Of a DNA stretch of 64,000 bases, positions 35,050 to 44,086 are shown in pieces (position 1 is the stretch's first letter; the number at the start of each line of letters is the position of its first letter). Below the pieces are notes generated by a model. The model was not told the DNA's origin and made no database searches. It worked only from the letters and a program-made list of their open reading frames with translations. Source of the DNA: Nonomuraea jabiensis (lineage in GTDB: Bacteria; Actinomycetota; Actinomycetes; Streptosporangiales; Streptosporangiaceae). The stretch spans positions 1,550,001 to 1,614,000 of the forward strand of contig NZ_JACHMB010000001.1 in the NCBI RefSeq assembly GCF_014204795.1, written 5' to 3'. The translations under genes and the position numbers were made by a program.

Positions 35050-36184
35050 CCGGCAGGAGCGTGCCGCCCACCAGCACGACTGCCGACACGCCGGCCATCG
35101 TCCATCCGCTGCGGCCCATGCCCCCGCCGTCGAACAGCACGCCGAGCAGGGTAGACGCGGTCGCGGCGCCCACGTACCTGGACGACTGGAAGAACCCCAC
35201 GGCGACCCCGGTCTCGCTCCTGTCGGCGTGCACGAAGACCAGCGAGTTGAGCCCGAACTGGCTGAGCGCCGACGCCACCCCCAGCAGCCCCGCCGCCACC
35301 AGCACCAGCCAGACGGGACCGACGGCGGGGACCAGGCAGGAGCCGGCGAGCAGCAGCGCCGCGCTCGCCACCAGCACGGTCCGCATGCCCAACCGCGCCG
35401 CCAGCGCCACCGCGACCGGCGTCATGACGATCGCCAGCCCGGCCATGGGGAGCACCAGCAGGCCGGCGATGTGGGCAGGCAGTCCCGCCGAGCGCTGAGC
35501 CCACAGCGGCACCACGAAGAACGCCGCGTAGAACACCACGTTGACCAGGGCGAACTGTCCGCAGGTGGCCAGCAGCCCGGGCCTCAGCCGGGGCAGCAGG
35601 GGCTGTTTCGCGCCGTCCACGCGGACCTTGGGCAGCCAGCGCAGCGCCGCGGTGAGCGCGACCGCCGCGAGCGGGACGTTGACCAGGAAGATCGCCCGCC
35701 AGCCCCACAACGAGACCAGGAACCCGCCGAGCACCGGACCGGCGGCCGCGCTGGCGGTGAGCACCATGGAGATCGTCGCGATCACGCGCGGCGGCGGCCT
35801 CCCGTTCTCGCCCGGCATCACGGCCTGCACGATCGCCATCCCGGCGGGCATCGTCGCGCAGCTTCCGAACGCCTGCAGCAGCCTGATCGCGACCAGCGCC
35901 GGGTACGAGGGCGCCAGCGCGGCCAGCACGCCCGTGACGGCCATCGTGACCAGCCCGGCACAGAACACCAGCCTCGGGCCCAGCCTGTCGGCCAGCGTGC
36001 CCATCACGGGCGGGACGAGGATGCCGGCCAGGTAGAACCCGCCGGCCAGCCACGTCACTGCGGCGATGCCCACGTGGAACTCGGCCTCGATGTGGGCCAG
36101 GGCCACGGCGATCATGGACGAGTTCAGGGGATTGAAGAGCGTGCCCAGCGCCACTGCCGCCGGTAACCGCCCGATAGGTGCCAC
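35000..36184 (-). CDS. MFS transporter
   Basis: 394 residues with about 12 predicted transmembrane helices. Motif A is GTLADRLGPRLVF between helices 2 and 3, and the TM5 motif GPVLGGFLVSLWGWRAIFLVNVP is typical of DHA-type drug exporters, as is the LNSSMIAVALAHIEAEF start. It probably exports small hydrophobic compounds; the substrate is unknown. The GTG 36184 start follows ACGGGAAA and begins at the first helix. Upstream in-frame sequence is Arg/Pro-rich and not membrane-like. Convergent 50-bp overlap with the DUF2236 gene. Confidence 0.87.
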   Translation of the reverse strand: MAPIGRLPAAVALGTLFNPLNSSMIAVALAHIEAEFHVGIAAVTWLAGGFYLAGILVPPVMGTLADRLGPRLVFCAGLVTMAVTGVLAALAPSYPALVAIRLLQAFGSCATMPAGMAIVQAVMPGENGRPPPRVIATISMVLTASAAAGPVLGGFLVSLWGWRAIFLVNVPLAAVALTAALRWLPKVRVDGAKQPLLPRLRPGLLATCGQFALVNVVFYAAFFVVPLWAQRSAGLPAHIAGLLVLPMAGLAIVMTPVAVALAARLGMRTVLVASAALLLAGSCLVPAVGPVWLVLVAAGLLGVASALSQFGLNSLVFVHADRSETGVAVGFFQSSRYVGAATASTLLGVLFDGGGMGRSGWTMAGVSAVVLVGGTLLPVRRPAPAATGGDRSGP

Positions 36185-36288
36185 TTTCCCGTCATAACCA
36201 CTGTTCTCCGCGGGAAACTGCGGACCCTCCGGCAAATGCCATGAGCCGGGGCGAGCGGTCCCCTCCGCCGCTCGCCCCGGCAGGCGGG

Positions 36289-37194
36289 TCACTCGGCGAG
36301 GCCGTCCCACGGATCGCGGTCGGGGGCCGCCGAGCGGCCCTCGGGGCAGTGGCGGCGGAAGTCGCACCAGGAGCAGATCGGGCCGGGGTTCGGCGCGAAC
36401 AGCTCGTCGATCTCGTCCGGCACCGCCGCCGGCCCGACGGCCGGCCGCTCGCCGGAAGCGGCCGGACTCCTCTTGGGGGGCGCGGGCACGAGCGCGCGGT
36501 AGCGCTCGTCGGCCGCCGACGCCTCCGTAGCGACGTCCTCGGCGCGCCGGATGTGGCGGGCCAGCGACTCCTCCGTGTGCCGCCACTCCAGGATCTCGCC
36601 GGTCGGCAGGTGGTGGAGCTCGACCGTACGGCAGGGCGTGCGCATCATCGTGGAGGCCGCGACCGCGTACACGGCCAGGGCGAGGGACGAGCGGGCGTCG
36701 TCCTCGGTGAGCGGCCGGCGGCCGGTCTTGTAGTCGACCACGACCAGCTCGTCACCGCGCCGGTCGAGCCGGTCGATGCGGCCGGACAGTGCCATCACCT
36801 TGGTACGGGTCGCGACCGTGCGCTCCACGCCCACCGGCTCGTCGCTGGGATCTAAGGTCGCGACGTAGCCGGAGACGAGGTCGCGGGCCCGGCCCAGCCA
36901 GTGGGCCGACTGCTCGACGTCCCTGAACCCCTCGGCGATCCACCCGTTCGTGACCAGGATGGCGGCCGTCAGCGGGGTCCTGCGGTCGTACGGCTCCCGC
37001 CACCACCCCGCCAGCGCGTTGTGCACGCTCGCGCCGACGCTGTTGTGCGCCCACGCGGGGCCCTTGGACGGCTGCGGCCGGTCCAGGTAGGTGAACCGGT
37101 AGCGGCGGCGGCAGTCGAGCCACGCGTTCAACCGCGACGGCGTGCACGAGTAGAGCCGCCGCGGCATCCCCTCCAGCGGCAGCTGCGCGCTCAT
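36289..37194 (-). CDS. RecB-family PD-(D/E)XK exonuclease with Fe-S cysteines
   Basis: 301-residue stand-alone nuclease of the RecB C-terminal/Cas4-like family. YSCTPSRLNAWLDCRRRYRFTYLDRP supplies the first cysteine, followed by ASVHNALAGWW (conserved His), SGRIDRLDRRGDELVVVDYKTG (catalytic Asp and D-x-K), and LALAVYAV. The C-terminal CSWCDFRRHC completes a four-Cys Fe-S cluster. It probably acts on single-stranded DNA ends in repair; its role is unknown. There is no helicase domain and no CRISPR locus nearby. ATG 37194 has GGAG 8 nt upstream; GTG 37203 is an alternative. Confidence 0.88.
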   Translation of the reverse strand: MSAQLPLEGMPRRLYSCTPSRLNAWLDCRRRYRFTYLDRPQPSKGPAWAHNSVGASVHNALAGWWREPYDRRTPLTAAILVTNGWIAEGFRDVEQSAHWLGRARDLVSGYVATLDPSDEPVGVERTVATRTKVMALSGRIDRLDRRGDELVVVDYKTGRRPLTEDDARSSLALAVYAVAASTMMRTPCRTVELHHLPTGEILEWRHTEESLARHIRRAEDVATEASAADERYRALVPAPPKRSPAASGERPAVGPAAVPDEIDELFAPNPGPICSWCDFRRHCPEGRSAAPDRDPWDGLAE

Positions 37195-37315
37195 GGCCTC
37201 CACTCCGTGGAGGCGGGCTCGGTCGCTCCGAGCCGTCGCCTTCCCTCGTCGCTCTGGTCGCTACGCTCCCGACGCTCCTCAGTCCAGGCGACGGCGCTCC
37301 CTCGCACTGACGGCG

Positions 37316-38026
37316 TCACTCGTCGTCGGGGTCGAGCTTGATCCCGGAGAGCCTGGTGCCGTCGGTCAGGGGGCCGTCGTCGGCGCTTTCCTTACGGGTC
37401 AGCGAGCCCGACACCCAGTCGTCGAAGTGCGGCTCGAGGTCGCCGATCGTGACCTCGTCGCCGTGGGCGGCCAGCACCCGCGTCTCGGCCGGCAGCGTGA
37501 ACAGCCGCCCGCCGATCGAGGTCAGCTGGTCGGGCAGGGCGGGGTATTCGCCGGCCAGCTTGCCGGGCCCGTCGGCCTGCAGGGCCTTGCCGGTGAAGAC
37601 GGCCCCGAGCGCCTCGCAGTAGAGCGACACGCCGCCGGGCGAGACGCCGGGCGTCTCCATGACGTCGAGCTGGACGTCGGCCACACCGAAGATGCCGTCG
37701 TCCTCCATGTCGATGTCGGGCCAGGTCTCCCGCCAGGTCTCCCGCCACAGCGGCTTGTCCTTGGGGTGCAGGGCGACCACGGCCTCGTCCCGGCTGGCCA
37801 CCTCGATGGCGGCGGAGACGTGGTCGGGCAGGCCCGCCGTGCAGATGACGGCCAGCACTTCCCGCTCGCCCACCTGCTCGAGGATCTTCTCGGCGTCGCG
37901 CGCCGGGTCGATGACGATGACTTCGTCGTCGTCACCGATGATCCAGGTGTTGTTCTCGACCTTGTACTCGGTGCCGTCGATGTCGACGACGCCCTCGGTC
38001 ACCACTCGCTCGATACGCGCTGTCAC
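37316..38026 (-). CDS. Metallo-beta-lactamase fold protein lacking metal ligands
   Basis: 236 residues with clear MBL-fold sequence, but the metal site is eroded. The HxHxDH loop reads TAGLPDH (both first His lost, residues 63-69). HTPGHSPG reads ETPGVSPG, and the bridging Asp of FTGD reads FTGK. Only the terminal HG of AAHGDE remains. The fold hallmarks DDEVIVIDPARD, GGVSLYCE and VFTGKAL are intact, and the frame is open with normal composition, so this is a maintained pseudoenzyme rather than a decayed gene. Standard hydrolase annotation (glyoxalase II-like) would probably be wrong. The partner is unknown. Confidence 0.85.
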   Translation of the reverse strand: MTARIERVVTEGVVDIDGTEYKVENNTWIIGDDDEVIVIDPARDAEKILEQVGEREVLAVICTAGLPDHVSAAIEVASRDEAVVALHPKDKPLWRETWRETWPDIDMEDDGIFGVADVQLDVMETPGVSPGGVSLYCEALGAVFTGKALQADGPGKLAGEYPALPDQLTSIGGRLFTLPAETRVLAAHGDEVTIGDLEPHFDDWVSGSLTRKESADDGPLTDGTRLSGIKLDPDDE

Positions 38027-38083
38027 GCCTCCGAACTCTAGCCCGTCTGCATCAGAGCGCGAATCGAGAGCGTGAAAGCGCGT

Positions 38084-38710
38084 CTAATCCTCGAGCCGTG
38101 GCGAGAACGCGCCGAACGGCACGTCGAGCTCGTGGTCGCGGGCGTCGAGCAACGACAGCTCGGCGAGCGCGATCATGCAGCCGGCGTCGGCCGGCCACGC
38201 GATGGCCCACAGCCAGTTGCCGAGCGCCTCGCCCGCGTAGACGGCCCGGTCGACGGCGCCGTCCACGCACCACAGCGCGGTGGGATGCCCGAGCACGCCG
38301 ATCTTGGCGTTCGGCGGCCCCGAGTCGAACCCCTCGCCCGGGTCGGGGCCGTCCAGCCCGGCGAACGCCGCGCCGAGCCCGATGCCCGGCTCCTCCGCGA
38401 TGAGCAGCAGGTCGGCGGGGCCTTCCGTCAGCGACGGCCCCGTCAGCGCGACCACGCTGGCCCGGGCGCCGGTGCGCTCGTCGCCGACCTCCCCGAAGCC
38501 GGTGACCAGCCAGCCGGCGGGCAACGGCCACGGCAGCCACACGGGCACCACGGCGTTCTTCCTGATGGCCTCCAACGCCGTGCCGGTCGGCGGCCATGGG
38601 GGTTGATAGGGCAGGACATCACCGTGCGTGTCGCATCGGTACGCGCTCGACCACGCACTGGGCCCGTGAAGCGGGCCAAAGCACCGAGGACAGGTTGGAG
38701 CCGCTCTCAC
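38084..38710 (-). CDS. Hypothetical zinc-ribbon protein (DUF6758-like)
   Basis: 208 residues. The N-terminal half-ribbon is PTCPRCFGPLHGP...YRCDTHGDV, which could bind Zn. It is followed by VPVWLPWPLPAGWLVTGFGEVGDERTGARA, a conserved actinobacterial protein that I remember from Streptomyces (DUF6758), then LLLIAEEPGIGLGAAFAGLDGPDPG and GAFSPRL at the end. There are no membrane segments. Function unknown. GTG 38710 starts at the conserved RAAPTCPRC; GTG 38737 is also possible. It is divergent from the NUDIX gene at 38785. Confidence 0.75.
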   Translation of the reverse strand: MRAAPTCPRCFGPLHGPSAWSSAYRCDTHGDVLPYQPPWPPTGTALEAIRKNAVVPVWLPWPLPAGWLVTGFGEVGDERTGARASVVALTGPSLTEGPADLLLIAEEPGIGLGAAFAGLDGPDPGEGFDSGPPNAKIGVLGHPTALWCVDGAVDRAVYAGEALGNWLWAIAWPADAGCMIALAELSLLDARDHELDVPFGAFSPRLED

Positions 38711-38784
38711 AACTACCCACGGTGCTTTCTCCGGCACCGGCCCGTCAAGGCCGCATCCCGTTGTCCCGTCGTAATGTTGGTCAT

Positions 38785-39180
38785 GTGCACGTAAATTGTG
38801 TCGGCGCGATTATCTTCGACGCAGCCGGCCGGTTGCTCCTCATCAAGCGGGGACGTCCGCCGGGCGAGGGGCTGTGGTCCATCCCCGGTGGCCGCCTGGA
38901 GGCCGGGGAGACGGACGCCGACGGCGTGCGGCGCGAGGTGATGGAGGAGACCGGGCTGCGCGTGGAGGTGGGCCGCCTGGCGGGCACGGTGGACCGGCCC
39001 GGCCTCGGCGGGGCCACGTACGTGATCCGCGACTACCTCGCCACCGTGACGGCGGGCGTGCCCGTCGCCGGGGACGACGCCGACGACGTGCGCTGGTGCG
39101 GGCCGGACGAGCTGGCGCGGCTGCCGCTCACCGCCGGCCTCCTGGAGTCCCTGGCCGACTGGGGCGTGCTGCCCCGCTGA
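38785..39180 (+). CDS. NUDIX hydrolase (MutT-like)
   Basis: 131 residues, compact MutT size. The Nudix box is complete: GGRLEAGE followed by TDADGVRREVMEETGL (G-x5-E-x7-REVMEETGL). It begins MHVNCVGAIIFDAAGRLLLIKRG from the GTG at 38785. The expected substrates are nucleoside or ADP-sugar diphosphates; specificity is unknown. The longer in-frame extension upstream runs across the spacer and the divergent gene and is not credible. Confidence 0.9.
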   Translation: MHVNCVGAIIFDAAGRLLLIKRGRPPGEGLWSIPGGRLEAGETDADGVRREVMEETGLRVEVGRLAGTVDRPGLGGATYVIRDYLATVTAGVPVAGDDADDVRWCGPDELARLPLTAGLLESLADWGVLPR

Positions 39181-39210
39181 CACGGCCCCATCCGCCCCAC
39201 GCACCTGGTC

Positions 39211-42159
39211 CTACCGGTTCGAGGTGAGGCTGGAGGTCCAGAGGATCAGGTGGTCGGCGTTGTACGTGGTGGACCGCCCGAGCGCCACGACCTCCGAGCC
39301 CGACACGGCCACCGCCGTCAGCCACTGCGCTCCCTGGCCGGCCAGCCGGTCCTTGGTCAGGGCCATGCGGTTCCACGACAGGCCGTCCTGCGAGGTCCAG
39401 GCCGCGCTGTCGCCCTCTCCCGGCACGCCGTGCCAGCCGACGGCCACCAGCCCCTCGTCCGCCGCGGCCAGGTCGTACACCGCCGCCGCCTGGTCCGCGG
39501 GCAGCCAGGCCGTCTGCCAGGTCGAGCCGTCGTCGTCCGAGACCGCCGCGAAGGCGCGCCGCGAACCTCCCGACACGGCCGTGCCGACGGCCACCAGCTT
39601 GTCCTGATAAGTCGTGACCCGTCGGAGGCCGGCCGACGTGGCGTCCGGCGGGACCACGCGCTTGCGCGCGCTCCAGTTCACGCCGTCCGAGGAGTGCCAG
39701 ACCACGCTGCTCTCCTGGTCGGACCCGCCCGAGCCGCCCACGGCCACGTAACCGCCGTCCCCGGTGGCGACCGCGTCGTAGATCCGCACCCCGGAGCCGC
39801 CCTGCGGCAGCTTCTTCGACCTGGTGAACTTGCGCAGGTCGGGGGTGAACCACATGGCGGCGCTCGCCGTGCCCATCTGGTCCTTGGCCTCGCCGGCCAG
39901 CACGTAGCCCTCCTTGCCGGCCGTCACGACGTGGGTCTCCAGGGAGGGGGCGTTCGGGTCGCGGGCCAGGTCGCCGGTGACGTCCACCTTCCTCCAGCTC
40001 TCGCCGTCGTCGGAGGTGACGAGGAGCGGGTCGGTGACGGCCACGTTCGTCTCGGTCGAGCCGACGGCCAGCCAGCCGCGGCTGCCGTGCGCCACGTCCT
40101 CCAGCGTCTGCTTGCCCGGGCCGCCGAGGCTCATGGACTTCCAGCTCACCCAGTCCCTGATCGTCCACAGGCCCGCGTCGCCGGAGGCCGAGCCGACGGC
40201 GACGTACCTGCCGGCGAAGCTGGCCAGCGCGTTGGTCTCGCGGGCGATCCTGGTCAGGCCCTCGACCTTGCCGAGCTGGACGCGCGAGGCGCCGTCGCGC
40301 GGGGGCGCGGCCATGAGCACGAGCTGGTTGTCGACGTCGGAGACCGCCTGGTCGCCGCCGGCGAACAGGGTGCCGCCGTCGGCGATCGTGAACCCGCGCA
40401 GCGTCGCGCCCGGCAGGTTGCCGAGGTCGGTCCGCTTGCTCCACGAGCGCCCGTCCGTGCTGGTCAGCACCGAGTAGCGGCCCAGGCCCACCTGCGTGAT
40501 CGCCGCGATGCCCGACGGGTAGGAGATCAGCGTCTCCACACCCGTGCTCTCGCCGCTCAGGCCGCCGATGGAGCCGCACTGCGACCACTGCGCCCCGGTC
40601 GGCGAGCAGTAGACGCGCAGGTCACCCGTGAACGTGGGGAAGCGCGTCGGCACCAGCACGAACCTCTTGGGCGACACGGCCACCATCCCGGTGTGCGGCG
40701 CGACCTCGGGCAGCTGGAACGCGGTCGCCTGCCAGTCCCGCCCGCCGTCCGCCGATCGGAGCACCCGCGATCCCTCGCCGACCGCGGGGTCTCCGATGGC
40801 GACGACCGTGTCGCCCTTGGCGACCACCGCCTTGATCTCGCGTACCTCCAGCTCCCTGGTCTCGGCCCGCTCCCAGGTCCGGCCGTCGGCGGAGCGCCAG
40901 GCCGCGGGGCCCGTACCGCCGTCGTCTCCCGTCGTGCGTCCCACGGCCACGAAACCGGAGGCGGTCCTGGCGATGTCGTTGATCTGGTCGCCGGACCTGA
41001 ACGCGGCCAGGCCCGCCGCCTCCACGGCCGTCCAGCTGAACCCGTCGGTGCTGGTCCACAGGCCGCGTTCGCCGGACACGCCGTCGCCGCCGCTGGCCAG
41101 CCAGCGCCCGCCGCCGCCGACGACCCGCCGGACCGTGGGGGTGGAGGCGCCGTTCACCTGGCCGAGCTGCCAGGTCTTGCCGCCGTCCGGCGAGAACAGG
41201 AAGAGCGGGCGCGGGGTCGGGCTCGTCGTGTCGCTGCCGACCGCCACGACCGCGCGGCCCACGGACGTCATGTCGTTGAGCTTCTGGTTGGTGCCGTCGC
41301 CCGCGGCCGGCACGGTGAACAGCTCGTCCCCCGAGCGCCCCGTGCCCGCCTCCAGCCGCAGCCCCGGGGGCTCGTCCGAGGTCCACTGCCACACGAGCAC
41401 GCCGGCGGCCACCAGGATCGCCACGGCCAGGGTCAGGGCGACGGGGGTGGACCTGTTGCGGCGGCGTACGGGGCTGGACCTGCGCACGGCGGCGGGGGCC
41501 GGGCCTCGGTGGTGCCGGCCGCCCGACCCCTGCGGCGCCGCGCCGGTGGCGACGAGGAGATCCGGCCGCGTGGGGCGGCCCGCCGGCGGGCGCCCGACGC
41601 GCCGCACCTCGGGCTCGCCGTCCTGCTCCGGAGCCTCGGGGGTCTCGTCGTACCCGGCCGGCTCCTCGTCCTGCTCGGGGGCCGGCTCCTGCGCGGGCGC
41701 GGCGGCCTCGGCGCGTTCCGGCACGGGATACACCAGCCGGTACGGCGGCGCGGGCCGGGACGACCGCTCAGGGGCGGGTGCGGCCTCCGCGTCCGGCTCG
41801 GACCGTTCGGGCGCCTCCTGCGGCGGATGGAGCGGGGTGCCCGCGACCAGCTTGTCCGGGCGGTTGACGACGCGGCGGGGCCGGCGCCGCGGCTCGACCT
41901 CGGGTTCGGCGGTCGGCGAGCTGTACGGCCGGCGCCCCTTGGGTGGCTCCTGCGGCTCGTCGTCCGGAATGGGGGCGGCGAACGGCGGCATGCCCCAGGG
42001 CGAGGTCAGCGGTAAGCCCCTGGCCCGATCGTCAGTGGGGCCCGGGGGCGAATGGCTGATCCTCGGCTCTTCGGAGGAATGCGGTTCAGAGGCGCCCTCG
42101 GGACGAGGTTCGTCGTCATCCGGCGGTCGCCGTAGCGGATCGCTGGGGCCGGAGGCCAC
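39211..42159 (-). CDS. Large single-pass membrane protein with BNR/propeller repeats
   Basis: 982 residues. Residues 1 to about 235 are disordered, Pro/Glu/Arg-rich and presumably cytoplasmic. One transmembrane helix follows (VALTLAVAILVAAGVLVWQW). The remaining ~720 residues are extracytoplasmic and made of repeated Asp-box/BNR motifs (SPDGGKTW, STDGFSW, SADGRTW, SADGGRDW, STDGRSW, SDDGESW, SSDGVNW, SDDGSTW, SQDGLSW). The repeats alternate with VAVG blades, so two beta-propellers are likely. Such folds bind sugars or proteins; no sialidase catalytic residues are evident. GTG 42159 has AGGAGG 8 nt upstream. The promoter gap is 135 bp to the CPBP gene, transcribed in the same direction. Confidence 0.85.
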   Translation of the reverse strand: MASGPSDPLRRPPDDDEPRPEGASEPHSSEEPRISHSPPGPTDDRARGLPLTSPWGMPPFAAPIPDDEPQEPPKGRRPYSSPTAEPEVEPRRRPRRVVNRPDKLVAGTPLHPPQEAPERSEPDAEAAPAPERSSRPAPPYRLVYPVPERAEAAAPAQEPAPEQDEEPAGYDETPEAPEQDGEPEVRRVGRPPAGRPTRPDLLVATGAAPQGSGGRHHRGPAPAAVRRSSPVRRRNRSTPVALTLAVAILVAAGVLVWQWTSDEPPGLRLEAGTGRSGDELFTVPAAGDGTNQKLNDMTSVGRAVVAVGSDTTSPTPRPLFLFSPDGGKTWQLGQVNGASTPTVRRVVGGGGRWLASGGDGVSGERGLWTSTDGFSWTAVEAAGLAAFRSGDQINDIARTASGFVAVGRTTGDDGGTGPAAWRSADGRTWERAETRELEVREIKAVVAKGDTVVAIGDPAVGEGSRVLRSADGGRDWQATAFQLPEVAPHTGMVAVSPKRFVLVPTRFPTFTGDLRVYCSPTGAQWSQCGSIGGLSGESTGVETLISYPSGIAAITQVGLGRYSVLTSTDGRSWSKRTDLGNLPGATLRGFTIADGGTLFAGGDQAVSDVDNQLVLMAAPPRDGASRVQLGKVEGLTRIARETNALASFAGRYVAVGSASGDAGLWTIRDWVSWKSMSLGGPGKQTLEDVAHGSRGWLAVGSTETNVAVTDPLLVTSDDGESWRKVDVTGDLARDPNAPSLETHVVTAGKEGYVLAGEAKDQMGTASAAMWFTPDLRKFTRSKKLPQGGSGVRIYDAVATGDGGYVAVGGSGGSDQESSVVWHSSDGVNWSARKRVVPPDATSAGLRRVTTYQDKLVAVGTAVSGGSRRAFAAVSDDDGSTWQTAWLPADQAAAVYDLAAADEGLVAVGWHGVPGEGDSAAWTSQDGLSWNRMALTKDRLAGQGAQWLTAVAVSGSEVVALGRSTTYNADHLILWTSSLTSNR

Positions 42160-42294
42160 GCGCCGTACCTCCTATGGGTCGAACGTCGTACGGGTGGAAC
42201 GCGGACGCTGGTCCGTTCCACAGGACCAGACCAGCATGACTCAGCCGGAATAGCGAGACCTCTCTAGCGAGATTCCCGGCACCTCCCGACCGGT

Positions 42295-43278
42295 TTATTC
42301 CGAAATGGTGCTAATTGACTGTTTTTTGGCTAGATACAACACACCAAACGCATATACCCCGAGCTGCACCACCGTTCCTGACAACGCCTGCCAGGGCACC
42401 GGCACCTTCCCCTGGTCCAGCGCGTCGGCCAGATGCCCGGCCGCGGCGGCCTGCCCGAAGGCCAGCAGGTTGTTCAGCACGTGCAGCGAGATCGCCGACT
42501 CCAGCCCTCCGGTACGCACCGTGAGAAAGCCCATGACGACCCCGAACCCGAACACGTCCACGAGCCCCGCCCACGAATACCCGTGCAACGACATGAACAG
42601 CGCGGACCCGAGCACGATGGACCAGGCCGGATTCCGCACGTGCGCCCCGACCGCCTGCACGAACCAGCCGCGGAAGACGTACTCCTCGGCGGCCGCCTGG
42701 AACGGCACCAGCAGCACGATCACGATGAGCGCGGGCAGGAACCCCGACCAGCCGGCCCAGCCGAACAGGTCGGGGTCCTCGCCGATCGCCGACAGCGCGA
42801 GCGCCTGCGCGCCCTGCCCCAGCAGCAGGGCCAGCACCGCCAGGCCCGAGCAGGTCACCAGCCAGCGCCAGCGCAGCCGTCCGGCCACCGACGAGAGCGT
42901 GCCGGGGCGCCTGCGCTGGACGAGCGCCGCGGTGCCGTACACGAGGGGCAGCACGGGCGCCAGCGACAGCAACACCACGACCAGCGAGAACACCGGATCG
43001 CCGAACAGTTGCCCCTCGGACTCCAGCGGCGCGGGGATCCCGAGGATCAACGACATCACCACGCCGGCCCACACCACCACCGCGCCGATCACGACGAACC
43101 CGGTGGCGACGACCAGCGTGCCCACGATCGCCCGCCACGGGCGGGTCGCGGCGTTCCGCGCCAGGTGGTCGTAACTCGCGCCGATCGGCGTCGGCAGGAA
43201 CCAGGACGGCGGCTGATACGGGTAGACCGGCGGCTGCATGCCGTAAACGGGCGGCTGGTGCCCTGGATTCTCCTGCAT
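42295..43278 (-). CDS. CPBP-family intramembrane metalloprotease
   Basis: 327 residues. A Pro/Tyr-rich cytoplasmic N-terminus (residues 1-25) precedes about 8 transmembrane helices. The CPBP (CAAX protease/bacteriocin-processing) motifs are AAEEYVFRGW (EExxxR), FMSLHGYSW (HxxxF-type His) and LHVLNNLLAFG (HxxxN). Family members cleave membrane proteins or prenylated substrates and some confer bacteriocin immunity. The substrate is unknown. It has its own start just inside the divergent spacer facing 43379. Confidence 0.9.
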   Translation of the reverse strand: MQENPGHQPPVYGMQPPVYPYQPPSWFLPTPIGASYDHLARNAATRPWRAIVGTLVVATGFVVIGAVVVWAGVVMSLILGIPAPLESEGQLFGDPVFSLVVVLLSLAPVLPLVYGTAALVQRRRPGTLSSVAGRLRWRWLVTCSGLAVLALLLGQGAQALALSAIGEDPDLFGWAGWSGFLPALIVIVLLVPFQAAAEEYVFRGWFVQAVGAHVRNPAWSIVLGSALFMSLHGYSWAGLVDVFGFGVVMGFLTVRTGGLESAISLHVLNNLLAFGQAAAAGHLADALDQGKVPVPWQALSGTVVQLGVYAFGVLYLAKKQSISTISE

Positions 43279-43378
43279 CTATCCATTCTGTCCGCGCGAT
43301 GCGCAATAGTTCACAGACGGCCCACCGATTTAGGCGGATGCTCGGAGACGTACGGCATTTCGACCCTGGGAGCAGTCC

Positions 43379-44086
43379 ATGTCAAGGCTGGGACCTGTCA
43401 TCACCCTCGCGGCGGGAGCAGTGCTCGCCGTGGGGCTGGGTGTCGCCAGCGTCACCGCGACACCGGCGGCCAACGACGAAGCCGCCAGCACCGCCGCGGA
43501 GGCACCGTCGGCGGGCGAGACCGCCGCGGCCCCGTCACGCTCATCGGAGGCCGAGGCTACGGCCTCACCTCAGCGGACAGCGCCGAAGAAGATCGCGAAG
43601 GCGGACTACGGAGGCTACGTCAAGGGCAACGGCGGCCTCATCGCGATCTCGATCAGAGACGGCAAGGCCGTCGGCTACTTCTGCGACGGCAAGGCCGAGG
43701 CCTGGTTCAAGGGCAGCGAGTCCGACGGCGAGCTGCAACTGACCGGCCTCGGCAGCGCCAAGGTCACCGCCGAGCTGGGCGGCGGCCGGGCCAGGGGCTC
43801 GGTCGCGGTCGGCGGCAGGAAGTGGACCTTCGTCGCGCCCGCGGTGGTCAAGCCGTCGGGCCTCTACCGCGCCACCGCGATCGTCAGGGGCGCCAAGCTC
43901 CGGGCCGGCTGGATCGTGCTGAAGAACCCGGGAGGCGGCTACACCCAGGTCGGCGCCGCGTTCGAGGGCGACACGCAGGTGCCGATCCCGCAGCTGCAGG
44001 GCGACCGGCCCACAGCCCCCGTGACCGTCGGCGACACCACGATCCGGCCCGAGGACGTGGACGGCTTCATCGAGGAGATGCAATGA
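43379..44086 (+). CDS. Secreted hypothetical protein paired with a DUF6529-like membrane protein
   Basis: 235 residues. The signal peptide is LGPVITLAAGAVLAVGLGVAS, followed by an Ala/Ser/Glu-rich linker (residues about 30-70). The globular part (YGGYVKGNGGLIAISIRDGKAVGYFCDGKAEAWFKG, then LTGLGSAKVTAELGGGRARGSV) reads as a beta-rich domain with a single Cys. The end includes IRPEDVDGFIEEMQ. The stop overlaps the start of the following membrane gene (ATGA), so the two products probably work together at the membrane. Not assigned to a known family. Confidence 0.75.
   Translation: MSRLGPVITLAAGAVLAVGLGVASVTATPAANDEAASTAAEAPSAGETAAAPSRSSEAEATASPQRTAPKKIAKADYGGYVKGNGGLIAISIRDGKAVGYFCDGKAEAWFKGSESDGELQLTGLGSAKVTAELGGGRARGSVAVGGRKWTFVAPAVVKPSGLYRATAIVRGAKLRAGWIVLKNPGGGYTQVGAAFEGDTQVPIPQLQGDRPTAPVTVGDTTIRPEDVDGFIEEMQ

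Noticed and set aside
39250..42015. 921-codon frame antisense to the propeller protein
   Set aside because: A shadow of the repetitive GC-rich gene; no domain recognised.
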